Below the pieces are notes generated by a model. That model was not told where the DNA came from and made no database searches. It saw only the letters and a list, made by a program, of their open reading frames with translations. From Flaccisagitta enflata (lineage: Eukaryota; Chaetognatha; Sagittoidea; Aphragmophora): 64,000 nucleotides of DNA. Of this stretch, positions 22,288 to 34,645 are shown one piece after another. A program made the translations under genes and the position numbers. The stretch lies in assembly GCA_965153355.1 (NCBI GenBank), contig OZ231127.1, forward strand, positions 16,988,001-17,052,000, read 5' to 3'. Each line of letters opens with the position of its first letter. Positions within the stretch are counted from its first letter, which is position 1.

Positions 22288-22539
22288 GGTCTCGGCGTCT
22301 ATTATTGAAAATAAAAAGATAACGAGGCTATGAACTCATCGGGCCAGTCGCGTCGGGCAGGGGCAATATAGCAATCGAGTATAGCCATCGAGTTGTGTTA
22401 CTGACCCACGGATGAATCAATGCAATGGACCGGCGGACTAACCGACCTACACTGTGAGTTATTACTAACTAGCGTGTAGTTTGGTACAGGACAGAAATGA
22501 TAAATCAAAATATTCACCTAACCTAAAAACCACGAGTAT

Positions 22540-22615
22540 CAAAATTCAAGGGGGGCATCCCACAATAACAAACCTCGAGGGACTAGTAAACTTGATTTGT
22601 AACAGGGAACAAAGA
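22540..22615 (+). mobile_element. Possible pogo-like end fragment
   Basis: CCCACAATAACAAACCTCGA and GGGACTAGTAAACTTGATT align with the inner part of the pogo-like MITE ends (CCCCGCAATAACGG..., AGGGACCA...). The opposite end is not recognisable. Confidence 0.35.
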
Positions 22616-22894
22616 CTTATATTTCTTCAATTATTGGATATCCGTTTTTCGAATTTCAGAAACTCGAATTTAGTAATAAAAGAAATCCTCTTTTTTTTCC
22701 GAGTTCCTTAACGCTTGAGGCTCAGTGTAACGAGTCGTGGTTGATTTGTTGTTGCTCGGACATCTAATCGGATGCAGTTTCCTCAGAATTTATGGTAATT
22801 CCAAAGGGTCGTAAACCACTTGTTTCAAGAAAAAGAGAAGAAAGAAAAAAAGAATAAAATGAAAGTAAAAAAAGAACGAAAGGAAGAACAAGAA

Positions 22895-22915
22895 GGAAAG
22901 AAAGAGAGAAAGAAA

Positions 22916-22966
<51 letters not shown>

Positions 22967-23030
22967 CAAAGAAACAAAGAAACAAAGAAACAAAGAAACA
23001 AAGAAACAAAGAAACAAACGAACAAACGAA
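22895..23030. repeat. (GAAA)n passing into (GAAACAAA)n
   Basis: GAAA units from about 22,920, then nine or so GAAACAAA octamers to about 23,015 and GAACAAAC units after that. The stepwise change suggests local expansion of mutated units. Confidence 0.9.
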
Positions 23031-23510
23031 CAAACTAATAAATAAAAGAACATATAAACAAACACACGAACCTATGAAGAAAAAACCTGACTGGCTTTAA
23101 AAATTGCGCAAGCAAGCAATTCTATTGCAAGTACTTCATCCTCTTTTTTTTTTCTGTCTTAGTGAAAACGACTAATAAAGATTTACGATGACTTTCGAAA
23201 GCGAAAGTGACTGAAATAAAATCTCAAGTGAAAAGTAAAGCCTTCAGTTGCAAGTTGCAACTGTGGGTAAAGAGCCGTTGAAGTTTCTTTTGCTGTTGCT
23301 GTTGCTGTTGCTAATGCCACTGGTATCGATGTTACTTTTGATTACTTGATCGGAAATTTAACTGGCTATATGATCTATCATAAAATCTTTGACCACTAGG
23401 ACCACTATGACCACTTGATTATGTGGAATAGAAGCTTATCATGTGAATAATTGAATGAGCTTATCAGCTGGGAGTGATCCAGTGAAGAAGTGCAGTGAGA
23501 GCAGGGTGGC
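23031..23510. other. Unassigned sequence
   Basis: No gene recognised. A short GCTGTT run is at about 23,292-23,312. Confidence 0.5.
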
Positions 23511-23899
23511 GGCCCCAAAGGGCCGATGTCCTGTAGAACACAGGGGGAATTTCCAGACGTCCTGAGGGGGCTTAGAAGAAAGATGACTGATTTAGGCCAC
23601 TGAAGGCATATTTGAAGGCTGGAGGGCAGAATTAAGGCTTGGAGAGCAGATGTGAGGTTTGGAGGGCAACTTTGAGCCATGTAGGGCTGATTTGATGCTT
23701 GGAAGGGTAATTGAAGTTCTGGAGGGCAGATTTGAGGTCTGGAAGGCTGATTTGAGGCCTGGAGAGTAAATTGAAGGCTGGGAGGGCAAATTTGAGGCCT
23801 TAATGGCCAACCGGGGGGGGGGGAAGGAAGGACGGACGGAAGGACGGACGTCTGGATATTCCCCCCTGTGTTCTACAGGACATTGGCCCAAAAAGGGCG
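23511..23899. mobile_element. Inverted-repeat element with minisatellite core (F family), copy 1
   Basis: Left arm 23,511-23,562 (GGCCCCAAAGGGCCGATGTC, then CTGTAGAACACAGGGGGAA) is the inverted copy of 23,847-23,898. The interior is a ~22 bp minisatellite (GGAGGGCAGATTTGAGG, 23,590-23,812) followed by a GGAC-rich patch. Copies at 28.1, 32.2 and 33.3 kb share the arms. It encodes nothing; the mobilising enzyme is unknown. Confidence 0.8.
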
Positions 23900-24151
23900 A
23901 AAACCCCTATGAGCTGATTCGCCTGACTTACTGACAAACGAGCAAATGAGTCGCTTGCATGAACGCGATTGTTAAAAATTTTCTCTAAAAGTCAGCAGCA
24001 GGAACACGTGCGCCTTTCTCATTCGTTCTCCGTCACCAAAGTGACAATAAGTCCGTCTTTACTGTGTTTGAGCAATGTAATTTTGATTTCGCCGGGTTTC
24101 TTTTTTGGCTCATTCATTCTTTTCTTTATTCACTCTTCTTGTATTTCTGTC
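23900..24151. other. Unassigned sequence
   Basis: No gene recognised. Confidence 0.5.
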
Positions 24152-24290
24152 TTTTTAGTCGCGGACACGCGACTCTACACCTTGCCGTGTCGGTCGGTAG
24201 GTCCGTAACATTTTTGAATTCCGAGCGGTTTTCGCATTACCGCTCCCGCCCAACCGTCCGCGACTGGATTGCCGTGTATCCGGCCTTGTT
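24152..24290 (-). mobile_element. HP-family element, short type I copy
   Basis: Minus strand: AACAAGGCCGGATACACGGC, AGTCGCGGACGGTTGGGCGG, a very short tetranucleotide core (GACCTACCGACCGAC), GCAAGGTGTAGAG and GTCGCGTGTCCGCGAC plus TAAAAA. At 139 bp it is the shortest full copy and shows that the core can nearly vanish. Confidence 0.8.
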
Positions 24291-24377
24291 TCTCTTCCTT
24301 CCTAAATTCCTGCCTTCCTGCCTGCTTTGCTTTCTTCCTCGCTTGTATCCTCACTTCTCTCCTTCCCTCCTTCGCCG

Positions 24378-24385
24378 CTTCGTTC

Positions 24386-24462
<77 letters not shown>

Positions 24463-24620
24463 TTTCTCCTTTCTCTCTCCCCTCATTCTTTCCTTTCTTT
24501 GTGCCTTCCTTCCTTCCTTCCTTTCTTCCTTCCTTCCTTCCTACCTTCCATCTATCCTGCCTTCCTTCCCTCACTCTTTTCTTCTTTCCTTTCTTCTTTC
24601 CATTCCTCCATCTTTGCTTC
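24378..24620. repeat. (CTTT)n and CCTT-rich array
   Basis: About 20 CTTT units to 24,462, then degenerate CCTTCCTT sequence to about 24,620. Confidence 0.93.
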
Positions 24621-24784
24621 AATTTTCTATTCGGTTTTGTGGTTGAGTCTTGCGGCTTAAGCCTCGCTTCGGTCTGGGTATCAAGCCTAGGAATCATCGC
24701 CAATGAGACACGTTGCAGTCAGCAACACAGAGGATTTGACCAAAGGATTTTCCTTGCCTGCAGGCGGTCTCAGTCATCGCCATC

Positions 24785-26504
<1,720 letters not shown>

Positions 26505-27160
26505 ATTGAGCCATTCCCCTCTCACCCATCTTACGTCATTCCCATCTGACCCATCTCACCCCATTCCCATCTCACCCATCTCACCTCATTCCCCTCTCAC
26601 CCATCTCACCTCATTCCCATCTCACCCATCTCACCCCATTCCCATCTCAACCATCTCAACCCAATCTCCATCTCAACCCATTTCCCTCTCACTGCTCTGA
26701 CCCATCTCACCTCATTCCCATCTGACCCATCTCAGCCCATTCCCATCTGAACCATCTCAGCCCATTCTCCATCTCACCCCATTCCCATCTCACCCATCTG
26801 ACCCATATCACCTCATTCCCCTCTCACCCATCTAACCTCATTCCCATCTCACCCATCTCACCCATCTCACCCCATTCCCATCTCAATCATCTCAACCCAT
26901 TCTCCATCTCAACCATCTCAACCCAATCTCCAGCTTACCCCATTCCCCTCTCATCCATCTCACCTCATTCCCATCCGACCCATCTCGTCCCATTCCCATC
27001 TCAACCATCTCAGCCCATTCTCCATCTCACCCCATTCCCATCTCACCCATCTGAATCATATTACCTCATTCCCATCTGACCCATCTGACCCATCTGACCC
27101 ATCTGACCCCATTCCCATCTCAACCATCTCAGCCCATTCTCCATCTCACCCCATCAGTCC
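26505..27160. repeat. Degenerate CCCATCTCAC minisatellite (about 655 bp)
   Basis: Built from CCCATCTCAC, CCCATTCCCA and CTCAACC variants in irregular order with larger blocks repeated (for example CAGCCCATTCTCCATCTCAC several times). Confidence 0.9.
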
Positions 27161-28099
27161 CATCTAGTAAAATCTGGTACAGCAGACATCAGACATCCAT
27201 TTTTGATAATTCTATCAAAGGAGCTTGAGCACATCTCGAGGGAAGAATGAAAACTCTTGTCAGATCTTCGTCCAAAACATGTTTTGACTATTTTTTTGCT
27301 GACGCGCTTTTAATTCTATTTTCAATGGCTGATTCTTCTGCTTTGCATGACGTCAGCAGTCAGAATCAAGAATAAAATAAAGCCATACAAAAACAGACAA
27401 CCAAATCATTGCTCTTTGGTCAATGGTTTTGCTTTTCATTATTTTTCTTTTACTTCTATAGAGACACACATGTACTACATTTTTAAACTGTGGGAAAGTT
27501 GTGCTTTGGCCGGACACATAGAACAGGGAAATGATGAAGCCATGCTCCAATTGCAATTTCTCCATCAACAATATAAGCGCTTGTTTTGCCTGATTTTGAT
27601 TCGAGTATTTACAAGATTTCACCTACTATCTTGGAAAATATAAAAGTCCAGGACGTTTTGTCATATAAAAGCTTTGATATACATGATTTGATATGATGAG
27701 ATTTTACATCAAAATAAGTGAAAGTGTTGATTTTAGGAAATGGATACAAAACTTGAATAGAATATGAATGCATGACGTTTTGTTACAGTGTCACTTTGAT
27801 ATGCAAAATTTGAAAGGAAAATCAGTGACCATTTTGAAGCTGTTTATCAGGGCTATCTATTGCCGCCAAGAAGAGACTCATAGCTCTATTCGTTTGGATT
27901 CTACATCAAAAAGAGTGAGAACATTGATTCTCAGAAATAATGTGGAGGCATTATACTTCAAAATGGCATTATACTCGTTACCAAGATATGCCCTTACAGA
28001 TGCAAGCAGTTTCTTAACTCTAATGGTCGCAAAAGCGTTAGATGGTCAGCGGTACCCGTTGTCCCTATGTGAGTATATGTGGGTGTGTGATGTTGAGAA
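27161..28099. other. Unassigned sequence with a weak direct duplication
   Basis: No gene recognised. Segments 27,650-27,740 and 27,773-27,940 share GACGTTTTGT, CTTTGATAT, TACATCAAAA and GTGA-A--TTGATT, suggesting an old imperfect tandem duplication. Open frames at 27,347-27,643 (plus) and 27,353-27,622 (minus) have no known motif. Confidence 0.4.
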
Positions 28100-28499
28100 G
28101 GGCAGCGGCCCCAAAGGTGCCGATGACTTATGCTTGGGAGGTTTTGAAGCTCTAGGCATGAACTTGAGCATAAACAATGGGATTTGAGCCTCAAGGCAAT
28201 AATTGAGCCTTGAGGCTTGGATTTGAGCCTCAAGAATGGGATTTGAACCTCAAGGCTGGGATTTGAGCGTCTAGGCTGGGATTTGAGTCTCGAAGCTGGG
28301 ATTTGAGCCTCAAGGCTAGGATTTGGGCCTTGAGGCTAGAATAGAATATGGACCTCAAGGCAGGGAATTGAGCCCCAAGACTAGGATATGAGCTTCAAAG
28401 GGGGTGGACAAAAGAGGAGGAGAAGAAGAAGAAGGAGATGAAGGAGAAATTTCCCCTGTGTGAAAGCATAGGTCATCGGCCCCTTCAGGGCCGCTGCCC
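28100..28499. mobile_element. Inverted-repeat element with minisatellite core (F family), copy 2
   Basis: Left arm 28,100-28,136 (GGGCAGCGGCCCCAAAGG, then TGCCGATGACTTATGCTT) is the inverted copy of 28,464-28,499. The core (28,180-28,395) is a 20 bp minisatellite, GGGATTTGAGCCTCAAGGCT. The sequence next to the right arm (TTCCCCTGTGTG) resembles copy 1. Confidence 0.8.
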
Positions 28500-29085
28500 A
28501 AAAAAGTTATACTAAATACTGGGCTTATGAAAATGGTCATTATTTCATGAGAACTTATTATTCCTTTAAAATAAAGGCTTTATCCAGCTTGGACTTTTTT
28601 TTTCAAGATAGTATAAATCATCTTTTGGTTTTCAGTTTCATGATTCGAAAGTTGGATGACTGCCTGTGCCGTCGCGCCGTTGATTGACAACTGGGGCTCA
28701 GTTGTAATTTCAAATTTTATTATTCTTTTTTTTTTTCTTCATAATTCTTTGTTATTATTCTTTTTATTTATAATTCTATCTCTTTTTTCTTCATAGAAAC
28801 AGAGTTCTTTTCGTTGCGTCGCGCTTGTGATCATACCACACACACGTCTTTGTTATTTTAGCTTTCTCTTCATTTTATTTTTCCTCCCTCCGGACAATAA
28901 TTCATTTCCTCTCCGGTGATAATTACTTTCTAAATGCAATCATGCAACCGTAACAACCATTGAATCTCGGCATCTCTCTAGGACAAGGTATGGCTTCAGG
29001 TTGATTCAATTTGCATTTCCTCCTTCTCTTTTTACCTATCACCTTGTGCGTTTTCATTTTCCCTCTTTTTTTCCTTTTTTCCTTT
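28500..29085. other. Unassigned sequence
   Basis: AT-rich, no gene recognised. Confidence 0.5.
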
Positions 29086-29090
29086 TTTTT

Positions 29091-29107
29091 TTCTTTCTTT
29101 CTTTCAT

Positions 29108-29179
<72 letters not shown>

Positions 29180-29183
29180 TCAT

Positions 29184-29235
<52 letters not shown>

Positions 29236-29276
29236 GGATAAAATTTTGCCCGCCTGTGGTAAGCTTTGTCTTTTTT

Positions 29277-29364
<88 letters not shown>

Positions 29365-29365
29365 G
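29091..29365. repeat. Two (CTTT)n arrays split by a duplicated linker
   Basis: CTTT arrays at 29,091-29,234 and 29,271-29,364. Each is followed by the same linker: AATTTTGCCCGCCTGTGGTA then (A/G)GCTTTGTC (29,242-29,270 and 29,371-29,400). The array plus linker is therefore a tandem unit of about 129 bp. Confidence 0.92.
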
Positions 29366-29496
29366 GCTCGAATTTTGCCCGCCTGTGGTAGGCTTTGTCA
29401 GGGTTCTTCTCTTCTCTTTCTGAATTGCACACGGACGTTATGTTTTTTTGTCTGTCTGTCTTTGTCTCTGTCTGTCTATGTCTGATTGTCCCCCTA

Positions 29497-29501
<5 letters not shown>

Positions 29502-29582
<81 letters not shown>
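29502..29582. repeat. (CT)n microsatellite
   Basis: About 40 CT units. Confidence 0.97.
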
Positions 29583-29585
<3 letters not shown>

Positions 29586-29851
29586 ATTCTCCTTGTGTCT
29601 CTCGTTTACCTAAGAGCGTGACAATTCTTAACCCTGTCCCAGACTTTGGCTATCGTTGTTCTCGATATTCGTGTGGTTGCTTGGCAATTTGTACCTAGGA
29701 CTAACAGCGGCTGCGAACTCTGCCGTCGCTGCTGCAGCTGCTGCTGCTGCTTCTGCCGCAGTTGCCGCCCTGACTGCCACCGCCTCCATCATCATTCCCA
29801 ATACTTGGTTCCACTGACGGTACATCTCCTACATTCGTCAAGCAAGGAACA

Positions 29852-29852
<1 letters not shown>

Positions 29853-29946
<94 letters not shown>
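29853..29946. repeat. (CT)n microsatellite
   Basis: About 47 CT units. Confidence 0.97.
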
Positions 29947-29950
<4 letters not shown>

Positions 29951-30065
29951 TTTCCTTTCCTTCCCTGGTGGATGTCTCCATCTTTCTTTTACACGCGATC
30001 GTTCAATTTTTCTTGTTCTACCTTATTTTTTTTCTCCTGGACTTCCTGGCCACCATCGACGAAGC

Positions 30066-30745
30066 CGCCGCCTCTGCTGCCACACAGCAGCCTCTGCCGC
30101 CGCCTCTGCTGCCACACAGCAGCCTCTGCCACCGCCTTTGCTGCCACACAGCGGCCTCGCACCGCCTCTGCTGCCACACAGCAGCCTCTGCCACCGCCTC
30201 TGCTGCCACACAGCAGCCTCTGCCACCGCCTCTGCTGCCACACAGCAGCCTCTGCCACCGCCTCTGCTGCCACACAGCAGCCTCTGCCACCGCCTCTGCT
30301 GCCACACAGCAGCCTCTGCCACCGAATCTGCTGCCACACAGCAGCCTCTGCCACCGTCACTGCTGCCACACAGCAGCCTCTGCCACCAAATCTGCTGCCA
30401 CACAGCAGCCTCTGCCACCAAATCTGCTGCCACACAGCAGCCTCTGCCACCGAATCTGCTGCCACACAGCGACCTCTGCCACCGTCACTGCCGCCACACA
30501 GCAGCCTCTGCCACCGTCACTGCTCCCACACAGCAGCCTCTGCCACCAAATCTGCTGCCACACAGCGGCCTCTGCCACCGAATCTGCTGCCACACAGCGA
30601 CCTCTGCCACCGTCACTGCCGCCACACAGCAGCCTCTGCCACCAAATCTGTTGCCACTCAGCGGCCTCTGCCACCGCCTCTGCTGCCACTCAGCGGCCTC
30701 TGCCACCGCCTCTGCTGCCACACAGCAGCCTTTGCTGCCATCTGT
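30066..30745. repeat. 32 bp minisatellite, about 21 units
   Basis: The unit is CTGCTGCCACACAGCAGCCT followed by CTGCCACCGCCT-type sequence. A 32 bp unit with no stop in any forward frame keeps all three forward frames open through the array, and most reverse frames too. The CTGCTGCC...AGCAGC part can form a hairpin. There is no signal peptide, conserved flank or single preferred frame. Confidence 0.95.
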
Positions 30746-31225
30746 GCTGCCACAGTCACAGTAGCCTTTGCTGCCACATTTGCTGCCACTGTAACAGCAG
30801 CCTCTGCTGCCACCTCCGTTGTCGCCTGTTCCTACTGTCTAAGCTGCCTCTGCTGAAAGCTATGACAAGTGGAACAATATCCCTCACTATACCCAAACTG
30901 ACGTAAAGGGAAGAGGGCTTTGTGAACCCTCACTGACTATGTTATACCCTTTGACATAGCCACTTTCGCTGCCACCACTGATGCGGCCACTGTCACAGCA
31001 TCCTCTGCTGCCGTGTCCGTTGCGGCTAGTGTCTACTGTCGAAGCTGCCTCTGCTGCTGCCACCACTGTTGCAGCCACTGTCTCAGAATCCTCTGCTGCC
31101 ACCTTTGCTGCCATCTCTCATGAATGTTTCCACCACTGTCCAAGTCATTGCTGTTGCCACGGCCACGGCTGTCGCGGCCACTGTCCAAACCGCCTCTGCA
31201 GCCGTCGCCGGTCAGGCCAAAAGAC
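30746..31225. repeat. Diverged GCTGCCACCACTGT-type continuation
   Basis: Irregular repeats of GCTGCCAC, CCACTGTC and GTTGCGGC. It looks like an older, mutated part of the neighbouring array, with about 90 bp of unique sequence at 30,870-30,960. Confidence 0.7.
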
Positions 31226-31298
31226 GATACTTACTTTCTTTTTTTTCCTCTGGGCCAAGAAGGGAAAATGAGTTTCTTTAAGACAGAGAAGGAAATGA

Positions 31299-31333
<35 letters not shown>

Positions 31334-31375
31334 CACAGACACACAGACAGGCAGACAGACAGACAGACAGATGGA
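31299..31375. repeat. (GACA)n microsatellite
   Basis: GACA/GACACA units, imperfect. Confidence 0.9.
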
Positions 31376-31622
31376 TAGAGACAGAAAAAGGAAGAAAAGC
31401 GTGAGCTCTTGAAACATCTTTTCCTGTTGCGGTTTCGCTGTCCCTCAGACTCTCACTTTGATGTGGTAGGAGGGAGGAGAGGAGGAAGAAAAGGGAGGCG
31501 TGGAAGGTTATTGATCGAAAGTGGAGAAACAAAATAAGCACCAGAACACAAAGAGACACAAAGTAAAGAAGGTTTGACAGACAGAAAAATAGACAGGCAG
31601 ATAGGATGAAAGAGAGACAGAC

Positions 31623-31912
<290 letters not shown>

Positions 31913-32183
31913 ACAGAACCAATGGAAAATCCAGTATCTGAAAAGAAATCAATCTGTGGCAAAGTGAAAATGGAAATGGTTTTGAAAAAAAAATGCTGTG
32001 ACAAATGGTTAAAATAGGTGATGAAATGTGGGTAAGTGGGTTATTGTGAACATTCAACTGCAAAAAGAGGCCTGAGATGGGAAAAACAGCCGCAAAAACA
32101 AGAAGAGGGTTAAAGAGAACCATGGCAAATTATAGGATTAGAAAACTTTAACAGTGATTACATGAACCCATTTGCGGTTTTTG
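31913..32183. other. Unassigned sequence
   Basis: No gene recognised. Confidence 0.5.
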
Positions 32184-32488
32184 GGCAGCGGCCATGTTGG
32201 GGCCAATGGACCATGATTCCACAGAGGACCCAACCTCAAACCAGGCCTCTCAGACCTGAAATCAAGCCCTTTGGACCCGCAATCAGGCCTCTAAGATTAC
32301 CAATCAGGACTTTCAGATCCCAAATCGAGCCTCAAACCCCAAATAAAGCCTCTGGGATCTCGAATCAGACTTTCCAGGTCCTCAAAAATCGAAAATTTTT
32401 AAGACAGAGACATCTGTGTTAGAATTGGTTCATCACCATTTTTCCCGCTTTGGACATTGGCCCCAAAAGGCTGATGTCCTGTAAAACA
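32184..32488. mobile_element. F-family element, copy 3 (diverged)
   Basis: Begins GGGCAGCGGCCATGTTGGGG, has a ~21 bp core related to that of copies 1 and 2 on the other strand (AATCAGGCCTCTAAGATTAC) and ends with GGACATTGGCCCCAAAAGG, then CTGATGTCCTG. The right end reads as two overlapping family ends, so a second element may begin there. Confidence 0.6.
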
Positions 32489-32946
32489 CTTACGCATCTG
32501 TTTATTTGGGAGGCCAGGATAAAACCGAGGAGACAAGGATGAGGCTTGAAATGTAATTTAGAAGCCAGGATTCAGCAATGAAACCACTTAAGCTCTGGGC
32601 TTGGGGGGTAAGAAGTACAATGTGGTAGAATATTGTGCTGGATGACAGTATGAGCAAATTATCATGACACAAAAATCTATGTTCGCTTTCTTTCTTCACC
32701 AATTGTTTTCTTTTTACTCAATATTCTTTAAGATCTCATGCAAACTGCGAATGTTTTCATGAACTGATGAACTGATCGAATAATGTTATGGGGCAGATAT
32801 CCGTGAATCCATTGAATGATAACGGAAATGATGGGCAAAAGAAAGGAAGAAAGAAAGCGTTATCGAGTCTACTGCGCGCTTTGATAAGGGCCGGCATGGT
32901 AAAATAAATGAAAGCTGACACGCTTGGATAATTACTTTGTTCATAA
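32489..32946. other. Unassigned sequence
   Basis: No gene recognised. Confidence 0.5.
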
Positions 32947-33105
32947 AAGTGCCGGTGCAAAGTGAGTGCCATTGGATGTTTATACTTATAGAAGTGCAGG
33001 CGCAAAGTCAGTACCATTGGATATTCATCAAAGTGCCGTTGCAAAGTGAGTGCCATTGGATGTTTATACTTATAGAAGTGCAGGCGCAAAGTCAGTGCCA
33101 TCGAG
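32947..33105. repeat. 84 bp dimeric minisatellite, two dimers
   Basis: Alternating units of 45 and 39 bp (AAGTGCCGGTGCAAAGTGAG and AAGTGCAGGCGCAAAGTCAG) repeat twice; the dimer period is 84 bp (32,947 to 33,031). Confidence 0.9.
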
Positions 33106-33239
33106 TGATCATAGTAATTTTGCTCAAAACTTTGTATATATCAACATTTGCTATGAATTAAAAACTGATTTGAATAGGTGTTTTCATAACTTTCGTTTTT
33201 TACCTTCCTTTAACACAGATGGGATGTTTTGTATACATG

Positions 33240-33352
33240 ATCATAGGCCCTCAATCAGCCCTCTATACACCCTCATCAACCCCCTCAGACAAGACCAACG
33301 AAAGTCCACATGTGTTCTTCAGGACTTTGTTCCCTTCGGGAGCGCTGCCCTG
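33240..33352. mobile_element. F-family end fragment
   Basis: GTGTTCTTCAGGACTTTGTT then CCCTTCGGGAGCGCTGCCC matches the right end of F-family copies; a CCCTCATCAACCCCCTCA-type core remnant precedes it. Confidence 0.5.
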
Positions 33353-33780
33353 CTTCCTATCACTCTCAATCACAATCAGGCAAAACAGGGCAACGCTGAC
33401 AACATATTGTCGTTGGGCGACTGGTTTTAGCTAATTCCAAATGGTTTGGTATTTATACAGTGTAAACGTGACAGCGTGGGCTGAGATTGAATTTTTTTTT
33501 CCCGACTGGCAACGAGCCGGATAAGGAAAGAGACATCAAAACCACCGCGATCACGACCACAGTGACACAAGAGACAAGAAATCCCTGTAAAAAAAAAATC
33601 TCGTTTTATGGAAATTGATGTATACAGGACCCGAGAGTGTGGATAGAAAGTGGGATAACAACCTAAAAACTATAAAGATGAAAGAGAATATGGCAGAAAG
33701 AGAAGGAGAGAAAAAAAAGTGTAGATGATATTGACTCACGCTCTCAGTGGAGAGGTCAAGATGAAAGGAAATTCTCTCTC
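33353..33780. other. Unassigned sequence
   Basis: No gene recognised. Confidence 0.5.
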
Positions 33781-33783
33781 CCT

Positions 33784-33806
33784 GTCTCTGTCTCTCTGTC
33801 TCTCTG

Positions 33807-33878
<72 letters not shown>

Positions 33879-33880
33879 CT
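33784..33880. repeat. (GTCTCT)n then (CT)n
   Basis: GTCTCT/GTCTCTCT units followed by about 23 CT units. Confidence 0.93.
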
Positions 33881-33986
33881 CTCTCATTCTATTTGCGAGT
33901 TTGATCCATGAAATAAATGGGTGAATCATGACTGAGACGAACTGCGGAAATATTGGCTGCTGGAGTGGAATGAGTTATAATTTGTT

Positions 33987-34066
33987 GACCTTATTGCCGG
34001 GTCGTAATTCGCTATTGCCTGGTCGTGATTCGCCATATCCCGGTCGTAATTCGCCATCGCCAGGGG
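33987..34066. repeat. GGTCGTAATTCGCCAT dispersed minisatellite, copy 1
   Basis: About four units of ~20 bp (GCCGGGTCGTAATTCGCTAT). The same unit recurs at 36,771-36,875. A G11 run follows at about 34,064-34,074. Confidence 0.8.
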
Positions 34067-34255
34067 GGGGGGGCTGCTGAGGTGCGAAAAAAGTTGCAAA
34101 AAAACCCCGTCAATTGTCAGTGTTGCTGCTGAGGTCCGAGCATCGCACCTCCAATGCAGAGTTCATAGGACCATAGCAGCTCCATTTGCAACTGCCCTTT
34201 GGATTTTTCCATGTCTTAGTGTCCTTTCAGACTGTCTCTGCCTCTATTTGTCTCT

Positions 34256-34256
<1 letters not shown>

Positions 34257-34326
<70 letters not shown>
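34257..34326. repeat. (CT)n microsatellite
   Basis: About 35 CT units; directly abuts the LINE ORF2 fragment. Confidence 0.97.
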
Positions 34327-34329
<3 letters not shown>

Positions 34330-34582
34330 ATTCAATGCCAATTTTTCATGTGGCAATGGGAATAAGATTTGCCCTGAGTGTTCTGTGATAGATGATGAAA
34401 GCCACCGTATAAACTACTGTGTAAAGTATAAAGAAATTAACCTGTATGAAGTAGATGAAAAAATTGATTTTGAACAAATTTATTCAGTAGACATAGACAA
34501 AGTTCTTGAAGTAGCTCAAGTCATTCTCAAAATCTGGGATTTGGGATATGGAAAGAACCAGATGCGACAAAACCTAAATTAG
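34325..34582 (+). pseudogene. LINE ORF2 C-terminal fragment with CCHC motif
   Basis: The frame runs out of the CT array into about 85 residues ending at TAG/TAA-type stop 34,580-34,582. It contains CPECSVIDDESHRINYC, which is C-x2-C-x7-H-x4-C, the spacing of the cysteine-histidine motif near the C-terminus of LINE reverse transcriptases (CX1-3CX7-8HX4C). The following residues (KYKEINLYEVDEKIDFEQIY...) have the length and character of a LINE C-terminal tail. The reverse transcriptase and endonuclease are absent, as expected for a 5'-truncated insertion; the truncation point lies at the CT array. It is intact over its short length but cannot act alone. Confidence 0.65.
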
Positions 34583-34645
34583 AAGAGTAGGCAGCTGTTA
34601 CTTATTTATTTCTTTATTGTATTGTTACAAAGTTATTGAAAGTTG

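Noticed and set aside
27347-27643. 98-codon plus-strand frame mirrored by an 89-codon minus-strand frame
   Set aside because: Both strands are open, no motif is seen, and the region carries an old imperfect duplication nearby.
29646-30906. Three overlapping plus-strand frames of 312-372 codons
   Set aside because: They are translations of a CT array and a 32 bp minisatellite in rotating phases; no frame is favoured and no domain is present.
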